From assembly GCA_965218865.1 (NCBI GenBank), contig CBDCME010000046.1, positions 1-62,017 on the forward strand: a stretch of 62,017 bases of DNA. The letters run 5' to 3'. The number at the start of each line of letters is the position of its first letter. The stretch's first letter is position 1. Made by a program: the position numbers and the translations under genes. This document shows positions 18,784-29,589 of this stretch, piece by piece. Under the pieces are notes generated by a model. That model had not been told where the DNA came from. It made no database searches and saw nothing but the letters and a program-made list of their open reading frames with translations. Source of the stretch: CBDCME01 sp965218865 (GTDB lineage Bacteria; Pseudomonadota; Alphaproteobacteria; JAAXGF01).

Positions 18784-21700
18784 ATGGTAATGCATGTCGC
18801 CCTCACTCATGAAACGTCGTACCGGTACGACAAGGCCGTAAAGCTCGGCCCGCAGATCGTCCGCTTGCGTCCGGCGCCCCATTGTCCGGCGAGGGTGCTC
18901 AGTTACACGATGCGGATTTTCCCCGAGGAACATTTTCTGAACTGGCAACAGGATCCACAGAGCAACTTCATCGCCCGAATCTTGGTTCCCGAAAAAACAC
19001 CGTCGTTCAAGATCTCCGTCGATCTGGTCGTCGAGATGGCGGTGGTCAACCCCTTCGACTATTTTCTCGAACCCCACGCCGAAAAGTTTCCCTTCGCCTA
19101 CGAACCTTGGCTGGCCGGGGATTTAGCCCCCTATCTCATAACCGAGACCCCTGGGCCCCGGCTTCGCACGTGGCTCGATTCGGTTTCGCGCGAATCGATG
19201 GAGACCAACGATTTCCTGGTCGCCCTGAACGCCCGATTGAAGGATGACATCGGCTACATCGTGCGGATGGAAACCGGGATTCAGTCGTGCGAGGAAACGC
19301 TCGAATTGGCCCGCGGATCGTGCCGCGATTCGGGCTGGCTCTTGGTGCAGATCCTGCGCCACCTCGGATTGGCGGCGCGATTCGTGTCCGGTTATCTGAT
19401 CCAGCTCAAGCCCGACGTCAAATCGCTCGACGGTCCAACGGGGGAGGAGGAGGATTTCACCGATCTCCACGCCTGGGCCGAAGTTTACCTTCCCGGCGCC
19501 GGCTGGGTCGGCCTCGATCCCACCTCCGGCCTCTTCGCCGGCGAGGGCCATATTCCTCTTGCCTGCACGCCGGACCCCGGAAGCGCGGCGCCGATCAGCG
19601 GTATCACCGAAGAGGCCGAAGTCGATTTTTCGTTCTCGATGGGGGTCAAGCGGATATTCGAAACCCCCCGTGTCACGAAGCCCTACAGCGAGGACCAATG
19701 GCGCGCGATCGATGCCCTCGGCAAACGCATCGCCGACCTCCTGGCACGTTCCGACGTACGCCTGACGATGGGAGGCGAGCCGACGTTCGTATCGATCGAC
19801 GACATGGAAGGGGAGGAATGGACCACCGACGCCGTGGGGCCGACGAAACGTGAGCTGGCCGCGACCCTGATCGGGCGATTGCGCGACCGCTACGCTCCGG
19901 GGGGCCTTCTCCATTTCGGTCAAGGCAAATGGTACCCGGGAGAATCGCTCCCCCGCTGGTCTTTCTCCCTGTACTGGCGCAGCGACGGACAAGTCTTGTG
20001 GCGGGACCCGGAACTGATCGCCGGCGAAGTCAGCGGCGGCGATCCTTCCGTCGCGGAAGCGGAAGAATTCACCCAGGCCTTGGCCGAGACGCTGGACATC
20101 GACCGTGACTACATCATGCCGGCTTTCGAGGATCCCCTGCCGCACTTGGGGCAAGAACAACAGCTCCCCGAGAACGTCGACGTATTCGATTCGAAACTCG
20201 AGGACCCGGAGAGGCGCGCGCGCATCGTCCGCGTTTTCGAACGCGGCCTCGACCAGCCCGTCGGTTTCGCCCTCCCTTTGCAACGCTGGAACGCCAAGGA
20301 CGAAAGGCGTTGGCGGAGCGAGAAATGGAGCTTCCGGCGCAAACGCCTGTTCCTGACACCGGGTGATTCGCCGCTCGGATTCCGCCTCCCGCTCGAATCG
20401 CTTCACCATGTGTCGCCCGAAGCGTACCCCTTTTATATTCCCGCCGATCCTTTCGCCGCTCGGTCGCCGCTGGCGCCGCCCGCCGCCCGTCGGCGCCAGC
20501 GGGCCGCGATCGCGCCGCCCGGACCGGATCCCCGACAGGCCCCCCAAAGGTTGGTCGAACAGGGATCCCCCGGCGGCGACGGCATGGCCGTGCGGACCGC
20601 CTTGTCCGTCGAGTCCCGCGACGGGCGGCTCAGCGTCTTTCTACCGCCGACAGAATCGGCCGAGGACTACGTCGAACTCGTCACCGCGATAGAGGACACC
20701 GCGGTCGCTCTCGACCAGCGAGTCAACCTCGAGGGTTACACGCCCCCCAAGGACGATCGTCTGAATGTCATTCGCGTCACCCCCGACCCGGGAGTCATCG
20801 AGGTCAACATTCATCCCGCCGGTAACTGGGACGAACTGGTTGAAAAATACGGTCGGACTCTACGAGGACGCACGGCTCTCCCGTTTAGGTACCGAGAAAT
20901 TCATGCTCGATGGCCGTCACACCGGGACCGGCGGCGGCAACCACGTCGTCGTGGGCGGCCCAACCCCGGCGGACAGTCCTTTCTTGCGCCGCCCGGACCT
21001 CCTGCGAAGCCTGATTACCTTTTGGCAGAACCATCCCTCGCTGTCCTATCTGTTCTCGGGCCTTTTCATCGGGCCGACGAGTCAGGCCCCCCGAGTGGAC
21101 GAAGCCCGCGACAACGCTCTTTACGAGCTCGAGCTCGCGTTCTCCCAGATTCCGGAGCCGGGGACCGAATGCGCGCCCTGGCTGGTCGACCGCATTCTGC
21201 GCAACCTTCTGATCGACGTCAGCGGCAACACGCACCGGTCCGAAATCTGTATCGACAAGCTTTATTCCCCCGATGGTCCCACCGGGCGCTTGGGACTTGT
21301 CGAATTCCGCGCCTTCGAGATGCCCCCCCACGCCCGCATGAGTTTGGTTCAGCAACTCCTGCTACGGGCCTTGATCGCCCGTTTCTGGCGCCAGCCGTAC
21401 CAGCAGCCACTGGTGCGCTGGAACACGCAGTTGCACGACCGGTTCATGCTTCCGAATTTTGTCTGGCAGGATTTTCGTGACGTCATGCGCAACATGCGCG
21501 AGGCTGGATTTGCTCTTGAGGAGGCGTGGTTCCTGCCCCACTTCGAGTTTCGCTTTCCGATCTATGGCAGCGTCACTCATAGCGGGGTCGAAATCGAACT
21601 GCGTCAAGCACTCGAACCTTGGCACGTCATGGGGGAGGAAAACGCGCCCGGCGGCACCGCCCGCTACGTCGATTCCTCGCTCGAGCGTTTGCAGGTACGG

Positions 21701-22093
21701 GTCACGGGCATGACCGGCGATCGGCACATCGTCACTTGCAACGGAAAGCGAGTCCCCCTGCAAGCGACCGAAACGAATGGTGAATTCGTTGCCAGCGTCC
21801 GTTTCCGGGCCTGGAAACCGCCGTCCTGCCTGCACCCGACGATCGACACCGACGCGCCGCTGATTTTTGATCTGTTCGATACCTGGTCGGGGCGCGCGAT
21901 CGGCGGCTGCGCTTATAATGTCGCCCACCCGGGCGGGCGCGGTTACGAGGTCTTCCCGGTCAACGCCTACGAAGCCGAAAGCCGCCGTCTATCGCGCTTT
22001 TCGAACTTCGGACACACGCCGGGAGAGACCACCATTCCGCCCCTCGAAACCAATCCGCAGTTCCCCCATACGCTCGATCTCCGACGCGCCTAG
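18784..22093 (+). pseudogene. Transglutaminase-like / DUF2126 protein, one frameshift
   Basis: A ~1100-residue protein of the type found with alpha-E and circularly permuted ATP-grasp proteins. The N-terminal transglutaminase domain (about residues 1-290) has Cys in RGSCRDSGWLLVQ, His in DLHAWAEVYLPG and Asp in GLDPTSGL. The DUF2126 domain follows (LTMGGEPTFVSIDD onward). Near 20850, after GNWDELVEK, the frame changes in an A-run; the remainder (TVGLYEDARLSRLGTEKFML to 22093) is one frame over and fully conserved-looking. One missing A would explain this. Either a recent pseudogene or a sequencing error; the rest is well preserved. Confidence 0.85.
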
Positions 22094-22272
22094 GGCGATT
22101 CGAGCCGAGGACGTTGCGCCGGAACGGAAAATGACGCATAACAAACTCCGTGAGAGGTATCGGGTTGACGCGGACCGTGCTCCCGGCGCTAGCCGGTCCG
22201 GGGACTTTTATCAGATTTCGCTAACATTGTTCGGGCGAACGCGCGACCGGCGGAAAGGTCACACGACAACGA

Positions 22273-22572
22273 TTGTCCAACCTTCGAACCGTCGCCCTGA
22301 TTGCGGGTATGATGTTTTTCATCGCTCCGCCGGCACCGGCCGCCAACGATCCGATCCGCGAAATCGGATCGTGGATCGAGCAAATATGGGGACGCCTTGA
22401 GGTCATTTACGAATTTGTACGACCGCCCATCGACTTCGCGCGCCAATTGGTCGGCCAACTTTCTGAAACCATCAAGGGTCCGGACCCGCGCCGCCAACCC
22501 AGTGAAGACGAAGGCCCCATTCCTCCGCACGAGAAAAAGGCGCCCCCCCGGGAAACCGACGACGAGCCGTAG
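22273..22572 (+). CDS. Small exported protein of unknown function
   Basis: A 99-residue frame from TTG (ATG codons at 22309 and 22312 are alternatives) with a signal peptide ending near APPAPAAN, a central helix (IGSWIEQIWGRLEVIYEFV) and a charged, Pro-rich tail (KKAPPRETDDEP). I do not recognise a family. It follows the transglutaminase gene by 180 bp on the same strand. Confidence 0.45.
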   Translation: MSNLRTVALIAGMMFFIAPPAPAANDPIREIGSWIEQIWGRLEVIYEFVRPPIDFARQLVGQLSETIKGPDPRRQPSEDEGPIPPHEKKAPPRETDDEP

Positions 22573-22919
22573 TTTCCCCAGGTTCCCCTCTTAAAAGTCT
22601 TCTCTAATCGGCATTTGAAGGTCAAGCTTCCAAAGTGATTCGGGTCCGCGGGCGTGGGGTTGGCCTGGTGGTCCATGCTTCTCTACGTGCTCGGGGCTTG
22701 CCGGCACAGGATGGGATCAGAAGGGTGAGGCGGCGACAATCTGTTCGGCGTGTTCGATCCGAAACGACCTGGATCGACGACAAGACTCTGAGCGTGCTCT
22801 CCTCGTCCCCGGTCCCCACCAGGGCACCATCCGCCACGGCGGATCTCGATCGACCGTTTGTTTTATGGAGCTTTCTCCTCGGCGATTGTTTGCTGGCAAA
22901 AGAGTCATCTCGGAGCCTC
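22573..22919. other. Intergenic region, nothing recognised
   Basis: Open frames here are GC-driven and have no family pattern. It separates the small exported gene from an IS110 fragment on the opposite strand. Confidence 0.4.
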
Positions 22920-23640
22920 CTAGCCGGCGGCCTTGGCCGCGGCCTCGCGGCGGAAGTCGCTGCCGTCGATCCCCATGCGGTGGAGGATCACGGCGAGCTT
23001 GCGCGCCACCGCCACCCGGGCCCGCTTGGGGCTGGACCGCTGGGCGATCCGCTCGCCCCAGGCCTTGAGCGCCGAGGGCCGCTTGTCCCGTGTCAGCAGC
23101 ACCGTGGCGGCCTCGTAGAGAGCACTGCGCACGATGGCGTCGCCGCACTTGCTGATGTGGCCCGAGTAGTCGGTTTCGCCGGAGCTATACTTTCTCGGCG
23201 TGATCCCGAAGTGGGCGCCGACGTTCTTCGATTTTCGGAATCGCTCCGGATCATCAACCCCGGTAGTCAAGGCCGTGATCGGGCCGACGCTGTGGGTGGT
23301 CATGAACCGGCGGCAGACCGCGTCGCCGCGAACCTCCTTGAGGACCAAGCGGTGAAGCTTGCCGAATTGGGTGATCAAAGCGGCACGCGCCTTCAGCATC
23401 GGCCGCACCATGGCACCAAGCCGGGCCTCGCCCTCGAGCAGCTCCAAGACCCGCATCTCGAATCGCCCCGCGCCCACCTTGCCCACCTTCAGTCCGAACG
23501 CCTTCAGGGTGCCTCGAATTTCGTTCTCGATGTCGCGTGTCTTCTTCTGCAAGGTCTTGCGGTTGTTCAAGAGCATCCGCAGCTCCTGGCTCTCCCGGCT
23601 CTTGACGTGAACCATGCAATACCACCCCAGACACTCCATC
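22920..23640 (-). pseudogene. IS110-family transposase, N-terminally truncated
   Basis: About 240 residues of IS110-type transposase on the minus strand, from WYCMVHVKSRESQELRMLL to the C terminus (GIDGSDFRREAAAKAAG). The Transposase_20 part is present (THSVGPITALTTGVDDPERF, then GITPRKYSSGETDYSGHIS, with its Ser). The N-terminal DEDD domain is absent: homology stops near 23640 and the upstream codons are AT-rich and unrelated. It differs clearly from the IS110 elements near 9 and 25 kb, so it is a third lineage. Confidence 0.8.
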
Positions 23641-24014
23641 GAGCCGCTACAGAATGCGCGAGTAGATGTGCGTGTAATATAACTACCTAATTTTGTGCGA
23701 TTCTGCATACGGATATACGTATTTAATGGTACGTTATTTTGAAAAATTCCTTCCGGAATCGCTAGGCGTTTCAATCGTTACTTCCGAATCCTGTGGATTT
23801 ATAGTTGTAATCTTCGATTGGGTTGTTATTTTCTCGACCAAAGATTTGATTGTCGGGTTGTTTGTCGCGCGATTATCGAGGGAGCCGGGAACGATATTCC
23901 CGATGCGCCGCGGCGGCCGGCGCCACGCGACATCGGTTTGGTCGGGGACGGGCGGGTCGTCGCGTCAGCCTTGGGATGAGTCGGTGATCGAGCTAGCGGT
24001 TTCCGTGGGGTCGC
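23641..24014. other. AT-rich region upstream of the response regulator gene
   Basis: No gene is recognised. The AT-rich part (about 23670-23870) contains TATACGTATTTAAT-like sequence that could hold the promoter of the downstream regulator gene, but no specific site can be assigned. Confidence 0.35.
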
Positions 24015-24725
24015 GTGCTGAAACACTATTTGGATCAGGAGAGGTTCGAGATTCCCCCATCCATCTTGCTTGCTAGCAACGACTGGTGGTTCACCGAAGG
24101 GATAAGGGGTATCCTTCAAAGCTCTCAGTCCGAATCGATGATCACCGAAACGGGGACGCTCCCGGATTTGCACGCGCGGATCCGGGAGGCGGAAAAGGTC
24201 GAACTCATCGTGATCGACCTGGCGATTCCGGATCTCTGTGAACTCGATGGTTTGACTAAGCTACGATCACAATTTCCGAAGGTGCCGATCCTGGTCCTTG
24301 GCGATTGGACGGCGCGCGCGGATGCCCTGAAGGTGTTGCAGACTGGCGCCGACATTTACCTTCCCAAGTCCGTGGCCCGCGACGTGATCGTAAACGCGGT
24401 CCGTTTCATTCTGTCCGGTGGCATGTATGTGCCCCAAACTTTCCTGGCCCAGACTCGGGAACAAAATGAACTGGGGGAGGAAACAACCTCCGCGCCTGTG
24501 GAGAGCTTGCTAGGACTCCTTACGCCGCGTGAACGTTCTGTGCTCACGCTCCTCGCCAAGGGCCTTACGAACGCCCAAATCGCTCGCGAACTCGGCATCC
24601 GACCAAGTACGGCCGTGATCCACGTTAAGAATCTGCGGCACAAACTCCGCGCCGTGAACCGGACTCACGCCGTCGCCATCGGACAGAAGCTCCAGGAAAA
24701 GGTCCCGCGGGGAAAGCTCCCCTGA
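24015..24725 (+). CDS. LuxR-type response regulator
   Basis: A 236-residue protein starting at GTG (TTG at 24033 is an alternative). The receiver domain spans about residues 15-135: the acceptor Asp is in LIVIDLAIPDL and the conserved Lys in DIYLPKSVARD. The LuxR/GerE helix-turn-helix is at about 165-225 (LTPRERSVLTLLAKGLTNAQIA, then HVKNLRHKL). One of the two usual acidic residues at the start of the receiver is replaced (LLASNDWW), so phosphorylation may be weak. No histidine kinase is nearby, and the neighbours are IS relics. Targets are unknown. Confidence 0.85.
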   Translation: MLKHYLDQERFEIPPSILLASNDWWFTEGIRGILQSSQSESMITETGTLPDLHARIREAEKVELIVIDLAIPDLCELDGLTKLRSQFPKVPILVLGDWTARADALKVLQTGADIYLPKSVARDVIVNAVRFILSGGMYVPQTFLAQTREQNELGEETTSAPVESLLGLLTPRERSVLTLLAKGLTNAQIARELGIRPSTAVIHVKNLRHKLRAVNRTHAVAIGQKLQEKVPRGKLP

Positions 24726-24812
24726 CCCTCTGGTGACCAATATTGGTGGTTGTTGACCCCCCTGTACCATTTAAGTTGACCACTCGAACATAGAAAGTTG
24801 ATGTGGTTGTTG

Positions 24813-24845
24813 TTTTGTGGGTAACGCGGAGCGTTATCCACAAAA
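24813..24845. terminator. Strong hairpin downstream of the response regulator
   Basis: A 15-base stem (TTTTGTGGGTAACGC paired with GCGTTATCCACAAAA, one G-T pair) closes a 3-base loop. It lies 88 bp after the regulator stop and inside the non-coding leader of the following IS110 element. It could terminate transcription or be part of that element's non-coding RNA region. Confidence 0.45.
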
Positions 24846-25058
24846 TGCGGTCAGCTGAAGATCTGATCGGGTCATTTTTTCGGATCGGACGAGCCTTCTG
24901 GGAGCGACCCATTGCTCCCTGTGTTTCGAGCACCTGGGGGGGACGCGTGCCCCGGAGGGACGGCCGCGGCGGACAGCCGGTGGGGAGTTGCGCCTGCGAG
25001 CGCCAGTACAGGGAATGTTCGGCGTCGCGGCGGTCCGAGGCAAGAGAGGAGAAAGGCG

Positions 25059-26322
25059 ATGAACTTTGATTGGTTTGCTGGCATTGACTGGGCGACCGAG
25101 AGGCACCAGGTTTGCCTTCTTGATGGTAACGGCGTCATCGTCGTTGAAAGGTCGTTCGCCCACAGCGGGGAAGGGCTGGCCGAGTTGTGCGCGTGGCTGA
25201 CGAAAAAGAGTGGCAGTGTGCCGGAGAGGATTGCCGTCTCCATCGAGGTCCCGCATGGGGCGGTCGTCGATACCTTGCTGGAGCGGGGTTTCGCCATTCA
25301 CAGTATCAACCCCAAGCAGCTCGACCGCTTTCGCGATCGTTTCACCGTCGCCGGCGCCAAGGACGACCGCCGCGACGCCCATGTCCTCGGCGATTCCTTG
25401 CGCACCGACGGCCATTGCTTTCGTCGCTTGAAGGCCGATGCTCCCGCCATCATCGAACTGCGCGAATATTCGCGCCTGGGCCGAGGACCTCGGCCAGGAG
25501 CGCGTGCGCCTCGCCAACCACCTGCGCGAACAGTTGAGACGCTATTATCCCCAGGCCTTGGAGGTCAGCGACGATGTCGCCAGCGAGTGGTTTCTCGCCC
25601 TGTGGAAGAAGGCGCCCACTCCCGAGAAGGCGCGGCGCATCCGAACCAATACCGTTGCCAAGCTGCTGAAAACCCACCGCATCCGCAAAATCGACGCGCC
25701 TGAAGTGTTGCGCCTCTTGCGCCAAAAGCCGCTCACCGTCGCGCCGGGAACTATCGCCGCCGCTTGCGCTCATATCGGTTCCCTGGCCGAGCGTTTGCGC
25801 CTGGTCAACCGCCAGGTCAAGCAGGCCCGAAGCCGCATCGACGGCCTCTGCCGACACATCGCCGATCAACAGGACAGCGCCTCGGGGCAGAAATCCGAGC
25901 AGCGCGACGTGGACATCCTGCTTTCCATGCCCGGAATCGGGAGGACCGTCCTCGCCACGCTGCTCGCAGAAGCCTCGACGCCCCTGCGGGAAAGAAATTA
26001 CCAGGCCTTGCGCACCTTGTCCGGCGCCGCCCCCGTTACCCGCCGGAGCGGCAAACGCTGTCTCGTCATCATGCGTCAGGCCTGCCACGTTCGGCTGCGA
26101 ACCGCCCTTTACCACTGGGCCCGCGTCGCCATCCAACACGATCCCATCAGCCGCCAACGCTATGCCGCCCTTAGGGCCCGGGGACACGGCCACGCCAGAG
26201 CGCTGAGAACCGTCGCCGATAGACTGCTTGCCGTCGCCTGCGCCATGCTCAGAAATCAAACCCTCTTCGATCCATCCCATGCTCAAAAAAAAGCCCAACG
26301 CCGCCTCACTCCGGCAGCGTGA
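25059..26322 (+). pseudogene. IS110-family transposase, single frameshift
   Basis: ATG at 25059 opens MNFDWFAGIDWATERHQVCL, the DEDD domain start, with IAVSIEVPHGAVVDTLL and KDDRRDAHVLGDSL following. At about 25475, after ELREYSR, the frame shifts by one base; the continuation AWAEDLGQERVRLANHLREQ runs to 26322 with the Transposase_20 domain (ILLSMPGIGRTVLATLL, then SGAAPVTRRSGKRCLV). The shift point lies at a 16-bp palindrome (GCGCGAATATTCGCGC). Apart from this the ~420-residue protein is complete. About 330 bp of non-coding sequence upstream is long enough for a bridge RNA. Element ends were not identified. Confidence 0.8.
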
Positions 26323-26639
26323 CCACCTCTCATTTCCCCCTTGCTCAATGGTGGAGAGTCCCCCCCCCCCCCGCGGCGTCTCTCACCACGGGCGACAAAA
26401 ACCGAACCGGACGGCCGAATCCACTCGACCCGGCCGGCTTACCCCAGGATGGCGGAATTTGGTGGGCAAAATCAAAGCCGCGCACCAATTCGAACCAGGA
26501 TCATGACCTCGAACGAATGGACCAATCCGTGCGGCCTGGTTTCCAAGATAGGCGCCGTGTGCTCTCGATTGGCGCGACTGTGCATCGGTCAGTTTCGAAC
26601 GATCTGACAGGGAAGGGTAGGCTCGCATTCCGCTTCTTA
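26323..26639. other. Intergenic region with a poly-C run
   Basis: No gene is seen. A run of 13 C residues lies at 26360-26372, a likely site of length variation or of sequencing error. Confidence 0.5.
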
Positions 26640-27806
26640 TACCAACCGTCCTTAACATTGACTTGTGCGAGCCCACGCTCTGAGGCCGATGGACATGATC
26701 TTCCAAGGTCGGTCGGTCAGGTTGTTCCAGGCTTGGCAAGAGGCCTCGACGATGGCTTCATAGGAGTCGAAGACACGATTGGAGAGCCAGTTCTGGCGGA
26801 GGTATTGCCCGACATTTTCGGCGGGATTGAGCTCCGGGGACTTGGGTGGCAAAGGCACGAGGGAGATGTTCTCCGGGATGCCGAGTTTGGCAGTGGTGTG
26901 CCATGCGGCTTGGTCGAGCAGCACGACGGCATGGGCGTTTGGGGCAACGGCCCGGCTGATTTCCTCGAGATGCAGGTCCATGGCTTCAGTATTGGCGCGC
27001 GGCATGACCAGCGCCGCGCCCTCACCGCGCTCGGGGCAGATGGCGCCGAAGAGATACGCCGAAGAGGTCCGTAGGTCCTTGACCTGGCGCGGGCGCGATC
27101 CCTTTGGGGCCCACTGGCGCACCAGGCTGTTCTTCTGGCCGACGCGCATTTCATCTTGAAACCAAACCTCGATGGGCGTGTCCGGTGGCTGTGCCGCTAC
27201 GATTTTCGCCAAGTGTTCGGGAAAATTTTTTTTAAATTCCTCCTGTGCCCGCGCATCCTGGCCGACGTGGCGCGGGCGCGCGGAAATATGCGAGAACCCG
27301 AGCGCGGCCAGCAGCTTGCCGACGCTCCGCTCGTGATAGTCCACGCCGAAGCGCGTTCGGATCAGTTGCTTGAGATCGATGCAGCGCCAGCGCACGACCC
27401 CATCCCGTTCGGGATCGGGACCGGCCTCGATAGCCCGCGAAAGCGCCGCCATTTGCGACGGCGTCAACCGACGCAACGCCCCGTTCGGCTTGCGGTCGAT
27501 CAGACCGGCCGGACCTCCCGCGTTGAACCGGTGAACCCAGTCCCGCAACGTCTGCCGATCCATGCCGCCAATACCCGCCGCGCACGCTCGATCCATCCCA
27601 TCGTAGATGGCCGCCATCGACAAAAGCCGGCGCGCCTGGTTCCCATCATCGCTCCGTGCCGCAAGAACACGGACTCTTTCAGCATCAAAGTCGTTTCGCA
27701 AAGGAATCGTTGGCATTGAACACACTCCCTTGTTGCCAACAACCTTGAATCACACAAAACCTAGCGTGTAAACCTTTGCGCGAGTCAAACTCTAGGGCGG
27801 TTGGTA
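26640..27806 (-). mobile_element. IS630-family element, copy B (single-frame transposase)
   Basis: This 1167-bp copy has terminal TACCAACCG(T/C)CC repeats. It is one base shorter than copies C, D and E because it lacks the G after the A8 tract in the transposase gene. Its left end (transposase 3' side) has one change in the terminal repeat (CCGTCC for CCGCCC). Its right end directly abuts the R1b palindromic repeat. Confidence 0.9.
26652..27716 (-). CDS. IS630-family transposase, uninterrupted frame
   Basis: A 354-residue protein, the only copy in the window with helix-turn-helix, linker and all three catalytic blocks in one frame: WFQDEMRVGQ (first Asp), VVLLDQAAWHTT (second Asp) and SPELNPAENV (Glu). 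The A8 tract is followed directly by TTTT, giving EEFKKNFPEHL across the position where other copies change frame. A Trp after the Glu block is Gly here (ENVGQYL). GTG at 27725 is an alternative start. IS630 transposases cut and paste at TA dinucleotides. This copy could be the active source that moves the others. Confidence 0.85.
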   Translation of the reverse strand: MPTIPLRNDFDAERVRVLAARSDDGNQARRLLSMAAIYDGMDRACAAGIGGMDRQTLRDWVHRFNAGGPAGLIDRKPNGALRRLTPSQMAALSRAIEAGPDPERDGVVRWRCIDLKQLIRTRFGVDYHERSVGKLLAALGFSHISARPRHVGQDARAQEEFKKNFPEHLAKIVAAQPPDTPIEVWFQDEMRVGQKNSLVRQWAPKGSRPRQVKDLRTSSAYLFGAICPERGEGAALVMPRANTEAMDLHLEEISRAVAPNAHAVVLLDQAAWHTTAKLGIPENISLVPLPPKSPELNPAENVGQYLRQNWLSNRVFDSYEAIVEASCQAWNNLTDRPWKIMSIGLRAWARTSQC

Positions 27807-27943
27807 TTAGTGTTTGTTCGAAAATGCGCGTCCGCGCATTTTTTGCGTCTGTCCCTCTCCCCCTCCCGGCCACCCACGAGAGTATGTGGCTGGCCGGGAG
27901 GGGGAGAGAGGGCCGGCGCTGCGAGTTTTCGAACAGACTGTTA
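27807..27943 (+). repeat. R1 palindromic repeat, copy b
   Basis: A complete R1 unit: TTAGTGTTTGTTCGAAAA at the left, a 10-base hairpin (AAAATGCGCG/CGCGCATTTT), a long C-rich/G-rich stem (CTCTCCCCCTCCCGGCCACCC against its complement) and TTTTCGAACAGACTGTTA at the right. It ends 20 bp from the stop codon of the membrane protein gene on the minus strand and may serve as its terminator. Confidence 0.8.
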
Positions 27944-27962
27944 TAGGTTTGGTGAACATGGG

Positions 27963-29291
27963 CTAACGATCCCGCACGTTGAGCGCCGGCCCCCATTCCG
28001 GCAGCGGATGAAATTCATCAAACGCCGTGGCGAGTTCGTTGGCGCGCGGCACGTTCGCGGCGGCGGTCGATATAATGAGCGCCGCGAGGCCGACTCTGAA
28101 AAGGCTGCGCACCCGCTCGCCAAACTCGTTGGCGAAGTGCGCGGCAGCTCCGGAAAAGGCAAAAATCGCGAAATTGATATGGCCGGAGTAAAGAAAGATC
28201 GCGCCGCGAAATTGGTATTTCCCGTGCAACATGAGATTGAAGACGATGGCCACCGAAAGGGCGGCGTAAAGCCAGCGGATCGGACCCTTGGACCGCAGCG
28301 CGCCGATGATACCCATGACGGAGAGAAACGCCCACAATGCCAAGGCGACGAGCCCCGGCGGCGTCATATTGAAGTCGCGAAAATCGAGCATTGGGGCACC
28401 GCCCGGCAATGCCACGGTGGTGAAACGTGGGGCCACGAAGCCGTAGCCGAAAAACGTCAGGAGCACGGTCGGAAACCCGTACGTCTCGCCCTTGGTCTGG
28501 GCCCAAAAAATGACCTTCAACGCATCAACGGGATGGTTGGCGATCCACCACATGTCCTCTGGTGATTTTAGGATCAGGACAACAAGGATGATGAGTCCGA
28601 CCACGATCGCGAAACGAAACAATTGGTTGAACGCCGCGCGGAGGGGCATGTTCGCGGCGCGGACGGCTGCTTCGGCCAGGAACGCCTGCGCGATATTGGT
28701 AACCGTCATGCCAAAGGAATAGATGGGCGAGAGATGGGCGGGAATCCCATACCGGTCTGGCGATTGCAGGCGCGCCGCCGCGAGCGCCCAGGCAAACGCA
28801 AGTCCGAATTGGGCGAAAGCGTAGCTGTCGATGACAAATGCGTTGAAAAGCTGGGACGAGCTGACAGCGAAAAAGGTCGTGAGAAGAAGGGCGTCCGTTC
28901 GCGGCACCTTGATGGCGCGTACGTAAAGATAGGCGAACCCCGCGGCACCGGCGCCGGCTATGGAAGCCGTCAGCGAGGCCGCCTGTTTCCAACTAAAACC
29001 GATCCAGGTCAACGGTTGGGCGATGATCGCCCAAAAATGTAACAAAGGATGTTTGGGGCCGCCGACGCTCGTATCCGAGGCCCAATCGGCGCGTGGCCGC
29101 GCGATGGCCTCGGCATACCGGCGAGAATCGAAATCGAAGACAAGATTCCAGTAGTCGAGATAATCGCCGGCCGCGATGCGCAGCGCCAGCACCCCGTAGC
29201 CAAGCAAGGCAAGCCCGAAAATTGCCACCGCGACGCGGGCGTCAAGAGACAAGCCCGCGAGTTTGCGGCCGACGATACCAACGGGTTTCAT
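27963..29291 (-). CDS. Polytopic membrane protein, GT-C glycosyltransferase-like
   Basis: 442 residues with about ten predicted membrane helices. The topology of a long first extracytoplasmic loop after helix 1 (AGDYLDYWNLVFDFDSRRYAEAI) with an acidic pair, later loops with aromatic residues and a distal LYSGHINFAIFAF segment recalls GT-C-fold lipid-linked sugar transferases (PMT/ArnT-like). No specific family is certain. It is transcribed toward the R1b repeat, and the gene before it on the same strand is a transposase relic, then lolA. A role in surface glycan modification is inference only. Confidence 0.55.
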   Translation of the reverse strand: MKPVGIVGRKLAGLSLDARVAVAIFGLALLGYGVLALRIAAGDYLDYWNLVFDFDSRRYAEAIARPRADWASDTSVGGPKHPLLHFWAIIAQPLTWIGFSWKQAASLTASIAGAGAAGFAYLYVRAIKVPRTDALLLTTFFAVSSSQLFNAFVIDSYAFAQFGLAFAWALAAARLQSPDRYGIPAHLSPIYSFGMTVTNIAQAFLAEAAVRAANMPLRAAFNQLFRFAIVVGLIILVVLILKSPEDMWWIANHPVDALKVIFWAQTKGETYGFPTVLLTFFGYGFVAPRFTTVALPGGAPMLDFRDFNMTPPGLVALALWAFLSVMGIIGALRSKGPIRWLYAALSVAIVFNLMLHGKYQFRGAIFLYSGHINFAIFAFSGAAAHFANEFGERVRSLFRVGLAALIISTAAANVPRANELATAFDEFHPLPEWGPALNVRDR

Positions 29292-29373
29292 GACCGGAAA
29301 AGACCGGAATTCGAGCCCCCGGTCAATATGTGATGGTCTTCAAATCCTCCGTTCCGCGGAAGTGTCTAGAGGA

Positions 29374-29529
29374 ATGTGTGATTTGCCCGGCATGATGCTG
29401 TTCGAGGACGGCTCGCCGCGTCGTCAGATGCCGTCGCGCGGGCAAGCTTACGACCTGATCGCGACCAGGGACGATGCGAACCTCGAGGTCACGTCGGCCT
29501 TCCCGGTCGACGAGGAAGGCACCCCGTAA
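29374..29529 (+). pseudogene. Integrase-core transposase fragment (ISNCY-like)
   Basis: A 51-codon open segment, LPGMMLFEDGSPRRQ then AYDLIATRDDANLEVTSAF and DEEGT, has the spacing of the catalytic-core start of ISNCY/IS481-like transposases (PGMMLHQDGS, DLIVTMDDATS, EEEGT in the family). The first catalytic Asp region is present; everything before and after is missing. It fills part of the gap between the membrane protein gene and lolA. Confidence 0.6.
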
Positions 29530-29589
29530 ATCGCTTCCTTCACGTCCACGGCCTTGTTCGGTGTCGCCCCGCGGTCAGGTCTCTGGCCG

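Noticed and set aside
26548..26570. Shared 18-base string with the signal-peptide region of the 3312 gene
   Set aside because: No further similarity on either side, so it may be chance or a very small relic.
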